From positions 68,408,501 through 68,472,500 of the forward strand of contig NC_134117.1 of NCBI RefSeq assembly GCF_040939455.1: a stretch of DNA of 64,000 bases. The letters run 5' to 3'. Source of the DNA: Microcebus murinus. Taxonomy: Eukaryota > Chordata > Mammalia > Primates > Cheirogaleidae. Positions 56,111-64,000 of the stretch are shown here, one piece after another. The first letter of the stretch is position 1; each line of letters begins with the position of its first letter. The notes under the pieces were generated by a model. That model did not search any database. It saw only the letters and a list, made by a program, of their open reading frames with translations, and was not told where the DNA came from. A program made the translations under genes and the position numbers.

Positions 56111-58755
56111 CAAGGTGTCGGGCAGCGGGAGCGGCTTGCAGCTGAGGTTTCCAAAGCACACGAGAGCTCAGTCAGAGGTGTGTTGGCTTCATTATTTTGG
56201 GCACAGTGTAATTGATCCTAGACAAATAAATCCTACCCAGAGCTGACCTGTAAAATTCAAGGGGGCCTCTGGGTCATCAGCTTCCTATAAGCTCTGTCTG
56301 CCTGGCTCCCGTATCTCATTACCGAGCTCCCCGGACCCCCATCACTCGGGGCAGGCACAAGTCAGATCCCAAGGGCCTAAGAGGCTATGTCCACCTGCAT
56401 TCTCTGCAAAATGGTACTGCCAGGCCCTTGTGCATGGCGATCCAGCTGAAAGATCCCCCGAAGAGCTCTCTTGCCTTCTGTAGCTCTGGCTTTTTCTGAG
56501 GATGATCTATTCATGGCACAGTCACTTCAGTCCTTCAGAGATTTTGTCTTCGTCCACGCATTCTGGGCCCTGTGCTAACAAAACAGTCTGGCCTTTAGAG
56601 ACGGCACAGAGAATCTGAGCCGGGGACTGAGCAGGGCAGAGGGATCAAGAAACCAGAGTTAATGATGACCCACAAGGCATTCTTTGGAGAAATGGGATGT
56701 GAGTATTTTTGTTTTAAATTTGCTTATCAGTATTATCCTATTGGCTTCTGAATATGTTTTAACATAGCTAGGATACAGCGATAATATCATGTAGTTAATA
56801 CATCCGCAGGGAGAAACTCTGTGCCATGCATGGTCTCAGATACATTGCGTGCAGGTGCCAGGCAACGGTGCACACTCAGCGAGGCAGGCAGTGTGGGGCC
56901 CCTCCGTGAGGACAATGACAACTCCACTCAAGTTGAATTGCCGTGTGGGAAGCCTGATCCAGTGTGTTCCTTTGAGGTATTGAACAGCGTATTGGACTTC
57001 AAGCCAAGCACACCGCAAGCCTGCCAAGGCCCAGGGGCTGCTGTTTGCTCCCTCTGTCCTGTGCCGTCCAAGTGTGGAGCCCTTCGCTGAGCAAGAGAGC
57101 TACAACCCAGGTTGACAGCAGCTTCATCTCAGCTAACGGCTTGATTTCAAGTTGGCCCGGATCAGAGTCCTGCCAGCAATAAGCCACAGGTGGGATGACC
57201 GACCGCAACAGAGATTGTGAAGAAGGGGCCTCATGATCAGATGTTTCTGTAGGAGTTTCCCAGGTAGCAAGGTCACATCTGTGTAGCCAAGGGGAGACCC
57301 CGCACGGGTCATGCTGTAGTCCAGGTAAGAGGTAGTAAGGATGTGACCCAGAGAAGCAGCTGGAGAGATGGGCGGCAGAGGCCTGAGACATCCCCCGAGC
57401 TATGGCCTTCAACCTTAGAGCTGTTTTTGTTTTGCATATTCCCCAGGAGTTTTGAAAATGATGCGCATTTTAAAGATGACACTCAAATTATATTATATTT
57501 GGATAATTGCAAGCGATGTAATTTTCATATGCAAATACTAGCAATCTAAAATAAAAATATTACAAGTCTCTTTTAAAATGTATTTAATAGAAATTAAATA
57601 CTTTGTAATTTGATACTCACCATCACCTATTTAAAAATATATTTGAACTTCACTCTTTAATAGAGGGGAACCCAACACCGTTCCTTTTTCTCCTGGAATT
57701 ATATTTCCATTTCCCACCTCTCCCATTGATTTTATCTTAATGCATCCTTTATGGCTGAAAGCCTGTTAGTAATTACTTTATCACACTTCTCTGTGGCAAA
57801 AATATGCATATAAATGAAAATAGATTTTTAAAAAACACTTCATATGACTACAAGGCTATACTAGATGTTAAGAATATTTATTGTTAGTTGAATTATCATC
57901 ATTATTAGTAAGCACCTGATGAAAATAGCATAAATAAATTATAAATTTGGATAATTAAAGTATATGAAAAGTAAAAATTTGATGGTAAATTTATTGCATA
58001 AAGATATATGTGGGATATTTTTATAAATTAGTTCATGCATACAAAGATAAACATTACTTATTTTCAGGTCCTATGAATCTAAGCCTTGAGAACTTTCATT
58101 CTCTTACATAAGCAGATGAGAATGGAGTTTTGTTATTGAGATGTCCCTCAGTTCTTTGAACTTTCCTAGCTACTTGCCAAGAACTGATCTATCAACAAAC
58201 ATTACTTTCAGTGATGTATATCAGCTGACAAATTGACTAGCTTTTTCTTCAACTTTGTTGAAAGCAAAGAATTGGAAACCATGTGGCATGCAAAGCATGT
58301 ATTATCCACTGATTTAAACCATTCTCTTTCTCAATGTTCAGTTCCTTAACTCAGGTATTTAAAATATTTACACACTGGGCAGTGCATTGGAGAAAGAAGT
58401 GCAATGAGTGAGACCTGCACCTTCCTTTGGTGAGAGGGAAGGGCCCCCATGACGGAGGGGAGTGTCATGGGAGGTGGGGAGAGAACCCACGCGACCTTAC
58501 TGGGGCCTGGTCTCAGATGGGTCAGTTTGGAAAGCACACACATGGATGTGGGAGTTCATTCTCTCAAAACTGTCTATGTCCACATATCCTATTAAAAGTC
58601 TTTGTGTATTTCCAGGGTAGGTCTATCCCAATTTGAAGACCACAGATTTAAGGTTTCTCTGGATGAACAATGTGTTATTTTTGTGTGATTCAGAGGAGAG
58701 ACATAAACTCAAAGGGTGGAATTTAGAGGGAGTCTGAGGTCAGCTAAACAAAAGG
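56111..58755. other. No gene recognised; AT-rich from 57400
   Basis: Unassigned DNA. The segment 57120-57360 (GAAGGGGCCTCATGATCAGA, AGTCCAGGTAAGAGGTAGTA) is a further piece of the purine-rich ancient repeat. From 57440 to 58360 the DNA is AT-rich and featureless. No gene. Confidence 0.4.
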
Positions 58756-58765
58756 AATGTCTAAC

Positions 58766-58860
58766 ATTTGTTCATGCGACAGATATATATTGAGCACCGT
58801 CGTGTGGCAAGCTCTGGAGAGACAGGTGTGCAGGAAACAGAAAGGCCCCTGCGTGGGGCT
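58766..58860 (-). mobile_element. L2-like fragment, minus strand
   Basis: ACATTTGTTCATGCGACAGA, TATATATTGAGCACCGTCGT, GTGGCAAGCTCTGGAGAGAC and AGAAAGGCCCCTGC resemble the reversed L2 3' end. Short and diverged. Confidence 0.4.
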
Positions 58861-59939
58861 GACCAGGAGGGCTTCTCCCCATTGGCCACTGCTCCATCAC
58901 TAGAAGAAGAGAACTGGACGCCACGGAGTGAGTTCCAGACTTACAGGTAGGTGAATTGGGTCAAATCTGAGACTCCTTGTGAGCCTGAGGGCAGTGGAGG
59001 ACAGGATGAGTCCTGAGAGCTGTTTGCGCCTGGAAGGTAGGTGCTCACATGTCCATGCTCTCAGAAGAGGAGAAATATCTTTCTCTTTGCTCTTTGTTCA
59101 ACCCCCCGAATTTACACAGAGGCCTTTAGTGTTTACTACTGAAATGATTACTGAGACCAGGGAAGCGTTCTCCAGAAAACTCGGTGTCTAACAGATGATT
59201 CTACATCACAACTAGCCACCAACCCAGTGGGTGCAATGATTTCGGGATATTGGGAGAACAAACAAAATCACTGCCTAGCGTTTAGAATTTTAGGGGCAAT
59301 TAGCAGATCATTCAAACTTGTATATTTTACAAGGTGCTCCAGAAAGACAGATATTTTTATTGCCCCCCTGATTAATTTCACACCCCAAAATATAGCTCAT
59401 GGTGTCTCCAGCATCTTTTATGATGTCTGAGCTGGAGCATGCTTAAGTCACAAGCTCTCCCACTAGACAAACGTGGGGAATATCCTTGTTTGAAGCACTG
59501 AGATTTTGAGTAAAACAGTCTTCTTCCTAGATTTTCTCACACTCATCACAGGAATGCAGAGCAAAAGGCTGAGAAGGGCCTAAAGCAAGAGCAAGGTTGG
59601 ACCCAGTGGAACTGAGATGATTTGCAACCTCCACTCCTCCGGTGACACCTTCAACATGACTTCACATTGTCTGGCTTTCAGGCTTTTTCTCCCCCAGCCC
59701 CAAATGCCTGGGAAGTTAGCCTATCTGAAGGCAAAAATACACATATACAAATCTAATCTCAAAATTTTTTTAGTACCCCAGCCACGTGGCTACAAATGAG
59801 CATATTTTCAAGACCACAAGATCCAATGTAAGTCGTTCCCTCCACTCATCCCCCTGCACACCTGCTTTGCTGGGCAGCGTGCTGGGCAGTCTGAAGCACA
59901 TGTAAGTGAATCACATGTGCACTTAGCCTGTGAGGAGCT
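58861..59939. other. No gene recognised
   Basis: Unassigned DNA without repeat or exon signal that I can support. Confidence 0.4.
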
Positions 59940-60760
59940 ATAAGTGGTCCATGTTACAAGTCATAAAAGGAAAAAAAAACAAGGGAAAAAAACAAAGAAA
60001 TGAATCATGTAGAATGAGGCAATTGATAAGATCAAAGTTGGAATAAATGACATTAAAATGGTAGCAATGATAAAATAAAACCAAAGATAAATTTTGTAAA
60101 AGACAAATTAAATATAGAAAAGCTGATTCTGTCAAAAGACCAATTAAATATACAAATAACTAACAAGCCTGATTAAGGAGAAAAAGAGAAAGTAAAACTA
60201 ACCATAGATATAAAAGAGATATTAAAAATTATAAGTAATATCATGTGTAACTCAATGACATTGAATATGAAAGATATAAGAAATAGATGATTTTCTAGAA
60301 AAAATGTAAACCCCTGCTACAGTCTGAATGTGTGTGTCCCCCCAAGATTTAGATGTTGAAATCGTAACCCCTAAGGTGATGGCATTTGAAGGTGGGGCTT
60401 TGAGAGGTGATTAGGTCACGGGGGTAGAGCCCTCGTGAAAGGGCTCAGTGTCTTCTTGAAGAGGCACGAGAGACTCCTCAACCCTTTGACCCTGTGAGGA
60501 CGCAGCAAAACGGTGTCCTCTGTGCATCAGAGAGCAGGCCCTCACCAGACACTGAATCTGCTGGCCTCTTGATCTTGGACTTTCCACCCCCAGAAGAAAT
60601 AAATTTCTGTTGTTTTCAGCTGCCCAGTTAATGATATTTTGTTATAGCAACTTGGATGGACTAAGGAAACCACCAAAATTAACCCAAGAAGGAGCAGAAT
60701 ACTAAACAGGTCAGAAGTCACAGAGAAGGTAGGCAGAGTAATGAGGCACCTTCCATGAAG
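59940..60760 (+). mobile_element. Old L1M ORF2 region, split by an MLT1
   Basis: The left part (AGAAAAAGAGAAAGTAAAAC, AGATATTAAAAATTATAAGT, GATATAAGAAATAGATGATT and TTTCTAGAAAAAATGTAAAC) and the right part after 60668 (CACCAAAATTAACCCAAGAA, GGAGCAGAATACTAAACAGG) are consecutive pieces of an L1 ORF2. The MLT1 at 60315-60668 is inserted between them. The frame is destroyed. Confidence 0.6.
60315..60668 (+). mobile_element. MLT1A-like LTR, plus strand
   Basis: TGCTACAGTCTGAATGTGTG, AAATCGTAACCCCTAAGGTG, GAGAGGTGATTAGGTCACGG, GCCCTCACCAGACACTGAAT, TCTTGATCTTGGACTTTCCA, AGAAGAAATAAATTTCTGTT and ATTTTGTTATAGCAACTTGG, in correct order for a nearly intact MLT1A. An AATAAA polyadenylation word is present at about 60598. 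It is a solo LTR inside an older L1. Confidence 0.85.
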
Positions 60761-61720
60761 CACATCCAGAGGGACTTTGAGAGGAACCTTCTAGTTAAGC
60801 TTTCTAAGATCGTGTCTTGCCTCTTCTGTTTTAAACTGTTTTAGATCATAGGAAAAAATTGGAAAGTTCCACAATTTGTTTTATAAAGCTACTACAACCA
60901 TAATTCTAAAACATGTAAAAAAAAATAGACCATTGTAACATAAAATTATAGATAAAAATTCTAAATAAATTATTAACTACATTTATCTGGCAGTATATTC
61001 ATGGAGTCATATAACATAATTCAGTAGGATCTTAAAAGTGGAAAAATTATCTGTGGAGATGAGGAAGATTGGGCTGAAATAGTATTCTAAGAAAGCTGAC
61101 CAAAAAACCAAAATGGTTTTAAAAAAAAGAAAAGAAATAATGGTTGAAACCTTCCAAAATTTGGCAAAGCCCTCAAACCTACAAAGTTCAGGAAGTTGAA
61201 TGAACCCCAAAGAGGATAAAACCAAAGAAGTCTGAAGCACATCAAGACATACCCCAGTCAAATTTCTGAAAATTAAAGGCAGAAAAAATCTTGAAAGCAA
61301 CAAAACAGAAATATCTCCTTACCTATAGGTGAAAAACAAATGACAGTGAATTTATCAAAATCAAAACCTTGGAGACTAGAAATAAGTGGCATAATATTTG
61401 TCAAGTGCTGAAAAATAAAAGAAACTGTCAACCCAGAATCTAATATCTAGTGAAAAATATCCTTCAGGAATGAAGAGGAAATCAAAACATTTGAGATGAG
61501 GGAAAACAAAGAGAATTTATTGCCTGCAGATTTCCCCCAAAAGACTGGCTAAAGGAAGTTCTCTAAAAGGAAAAAATAAAAGGAGAAATCTGAGAACAAC
61601 AGGAAAGAAGAAAGAAAATGATGAGCAAAAGGATGGTTAAATGCAATAGGCTTTTCTTCTCCTCCCAAGTTTCCTAGGTTGTTTGACAATTGAAACAAAA
61701 ATTTTAACTTTGATGCAGCT
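60761..61720 (+). mobile_element. Ancient LINE remnant (L1M/HAL1-type)
   Basis: The part from 61258 onward reads AAATTTCTGAAAATTAAAGG, GGAGACTAGAAATAAGTGGC, GAAACTGTCAACCCAGAATC, AATATCCTTCAGGAATGAAG and GACTGGCTAAAGGAAGTTCT, which matches an ancient mammalian L1/HAL1 element. The left part, up to 61257, is A-rich and not clearly the same element. Confidence 0.5.
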
Positions 61721-62882
61721 CTAAATTCTTGTAAAGAGGATGTCAGTGGGAATGGTAGAGTAAGGACCTCAGGAATCATCTTCTCCATAAAAACAATAAG
61801 AACACTGCCAATTATTGTCACAATTAACTTTTCCAGAACTCTTGAAACTAACAAAACTTGCCGCAATCTGGGGGGCATATATTCAAGAAAAACCATCTGA
61901 ATCTTGGTAATGACAGCAACCTTTGGAGCATTTTAACTTGCCCTATTTCCATCTTTCCTCCCACTGCTGCAGTAGCCTTGGGAGCCAAGAGGCCAAACCA
62001 GCAGCCTAGCAGCCAGTGGAGGAGTGAGAATCAGGCGGAATTCCTCCAAAGACCCACTCCCAGAGAATCCCAGTACTTGGCTTGCTAGTGGTTCCCCACT
62101 CTCAATAATTCCCTTTATTTGATCTGGCTCAGAGCGTGTCCAGTGCAAGCTCCCTATTTCTCAGGGGAGATTTGTCAAAAACCTTCATTGGGGATGGGTT
62201 CGCATCACAGATGCCTGATGGTGATAATAGTAGGGGAAGCAGCCAGCTGACCAAAAAACCAAAAAGGAAAAACTGGAGAATGAGATGTCTCTAGGAGGCT
62301 TTGAAAAACTCGGACACATTCCTGGGAATCTAGAAGGCCACCTGCATATATAGGGTTGTTCTGAAGCCCAGGGCTGTGTATGTGTTCAGGAAAGACCTGA
62401 AGAAGCTCTAAGCTCTCTCTTCTGGCTGACCTTGAGGCTCTGAAGAGCACAAGGAAAGGCTCAGGAAGAGTTTTCTACTACCTGGCTGAGTGTTAGAGAC
62501 ATTTCTCAAAATGCACACAGGGTCTCTTGGCAAAGACTGGGACATTTACTAGTTTCAGACAGTTAAATAAATCTATGTGCAATCATTAGCTGCCCACTAA
62601 ACTAATTGAGCACAGACCTCTGTGGCCACATATGAATATAGACTCTACAGTATTAGTTTTGGAAATTCACTAAAAGAAACAGCAGCAGCTTCAACAATAG
62701 CAGATAACAACAAAACAAATCCTGGGTAGTGGGGAGAATCTGATTTTCAGAGTAGTCACATTATATTATTAAAAAAGTCTAACTTCAACTTGCAAAGAAA
62801 AAGAAAATATGGTATATATATATATAGGGGGAAAAGCAGTGAATAGAAACTGACCTTGAGGAAGTGTAGATATTGTACTTAC
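61721..62882. other. Unassigned DNA, possibly LINE 5' region
   Basis: CACTGCCAATTATTGTCACA, CCAGAACTCTTGAAACTAAC and AGTCTAACTTCAACTTGCAA suggest an ancient LINE 5' region, but I cannot define it. It includes a short TATATATATATA tract near 62814-62826. No gene. Confidence 0.35.
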
Positions 62883-64000
62883 AGGCTATAGTAAGCAAAA
62901 TAGCATAGTAGTGGCACAAGAATAGAGACATAGATCAATGGATCAGAACAGAGAACTCAGATATAAAACCATCCTTATATTGCCATCTCATATTTGACAA
63001 AGCTGACAAAAACAAACACTGGGGAAAAAATTCCTATTCTATAAATGGTGCTGGGAAAATTGGATAGCCACAAGTAGAAGACTGAAACAGGATCTTTACC
63101 ACTCAAAGAAATCAACTCAAGATGGATAACAGATTTAAACCTAAGGCATGAAACTATATGAACTGTAGAAGAAAATGTTGGAAAAACTCTTATAGACATT
63201 GGCCTAGGCAAAGAATTTATGAAGAAGACCCCAAAAGCAATTACAGCAACAAAAATAAATAAATGGGACCTGATCAAATTAAAAAGCTTCTGCACAGCCA
63301 AGGAAATAATCATTAGCATGAATACACAATCTACAGAATGGGAGAATAATGTTTGCATGTTATACATCCAATAAAGGGCTGATAATTAGAATCTATAAGG
63401 AACTCAAGCAAATCAACAAGAAAAAAATCAAACAACCCCACTAAAAAGTGGGCAAAGGACATGAACTGAAACTTTTCAAAAGAAGATATACTAATGGCCA
63501 AGGAACATATTAAAAATGCTCAACATTTCTAACCATTAGGGAAATGCAAATTAAAACCACAATGAGATATCACTTAACTCCAGTGAGAATGGCCTTATCA
63601 AAAGTCCCCAGACAACAAATGCTCGTGTGGATGTGGAGGGATAGGAAGACTCATACTGTTGGTATGACTGCAAACTAATACAACCTCTGTGGAAAGTAGT
63701 ATGGAGATACCTCAAAGAACTAAAAGTAGAACTACCGTTTGATCCAGAAAACCCACTACTGCAAATCTACCCAAAGGAAAAAAGGACATTCCATAAAAAA
63801 GACACCTGCACTCAAATATTCTTATCAACACAATTCACAATTGCCAAGATGTGGAAACAACCTAAGTGCCCATCAATATATGAGTGGATTAATAAAGTGT
63901 TATATATGTATACCATGGAGAATATTACTCAGCTATTAAAAAAAGTGGTGAACCTCTTGTATTAACCTGGATGGAACTAGAGACCATTCTTCTAAGTGAA
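62883..64000 (+). mobile_element. Truncated L1, ORF2 3' part, continues past the window
   Basis: Begins within ORF2 (GGCTATAGTAAGCAAAATAG) and continues TAGATCAATGGATCAGAACA, CATATTTGACAAAGCTGACA, TAAATGGTGCTGGGAAAATT, GGCCTAGGCAAAGAATTTAT, GCTTCTGCACAGCCAAGGAA, CACTTAACTCCAGTGAGAAT and CCTGGATGGAACTAGAGACC. This is the ORF2 C-terminal end, in plus orientation, and less diverged than the L1M pieces. The reverse-transcriptase part is absent. The frame is broken, for example by a shift near 63100 (AGAAATCAACTCAAGATGG), so it is dead. The right end is beyond the window. Confidence 0.9.

Overview
This is a mammalian nuclear DNA window, almost certainly from a primate and most likely a strepsirrhine (lemur group). 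Three independent signs support this. (1) The better-preserved Alu elements (19713-20067, 29386-29720, 8303-8612) carry the extra inter-arm segment with GTTGGCCAATTAATTTC or its reverse complement, and the CCACGGCACTCACTCTAGCC right arm, both typical of lemur Alus. (2) Two recent 5'-truncated L1 tails (28401-28521 and 55308-55568) have the strepsirrhine L1 3'-UTR rather than the human type. (3) A TTAA-flanked piggyBac miniature element lies at 5679-6060, and this superfamily is known to have been active recently in mouse lemurs.

I find no protein-coding gene, tRNA, rRNA or other RNA gene that I can support. The open frames are short, or they come from low-complexity DNA, tandem repeats or GC-rich DNA. 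The window reads as intergenic or intronic DNA, a patchwork of old and young transposable elements, satellites and a few CpG-rich patches that could be promoters or enhancers.

Layout. 0-10 kb: AT-rich, with MaLR and ERVL LTRs, the piggyBac MITE, L1 3' ends interrupted by an Alu, and a three-layer nest (MLT1 containing MLT1 containing a 7SL monomer) at 9.57-10.36 kb. 10.7-10.9 kb: a small CpG-rich patch with two NRF1-like sites. 11-16 kb: GC-rich DNA with a (TG)n and an ACACAG minisatellite. 16-25 kb: hAT remnant, long L2, young full-length Alu with perfect target duplication, MIR, probable ERV LTR and MST LTR. 25-30 kb: L1M, LTR-like DNA and a purine-rich ancient repeat. 30.1-31.5 kb: a nearly full-length Hsmar1-like mariner with a broken transposase. 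32-36 kb: old Alu, L2, MIR, then a CpG island at 35.2-36.1 kb. 36-47 kb: L1M, MIR, microsatellites, an LTR and an AluJ-like element. 47.8-50 kb: two oppositely oriented retroviral LTRs. 52-55 kb: a long (TTCC)n, then a CpG-dense zone holding an 18/19-bp minisatellite of about 54 units. 55-64 kb: L1 pieces of several ages, an MLT1 and a truncated L1 running off the right edge.

The items most worth following up are the Hsmar1-like mariner in a strepsirrhine background, the GC minisatellite inside a CpG-rich region, the gene-less CpG island at 35.2-36.1 kb, the duplicated NRF1-like sites and a dispersed ~110-bp duplication at 3.1 and 5.0 kb. I did not find a convincing novel multi-gene system here. 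Repeat family names come from recognising sequence by eye, not from a RepeatMasker run, and boundaries without a target-site duplication are approximate.
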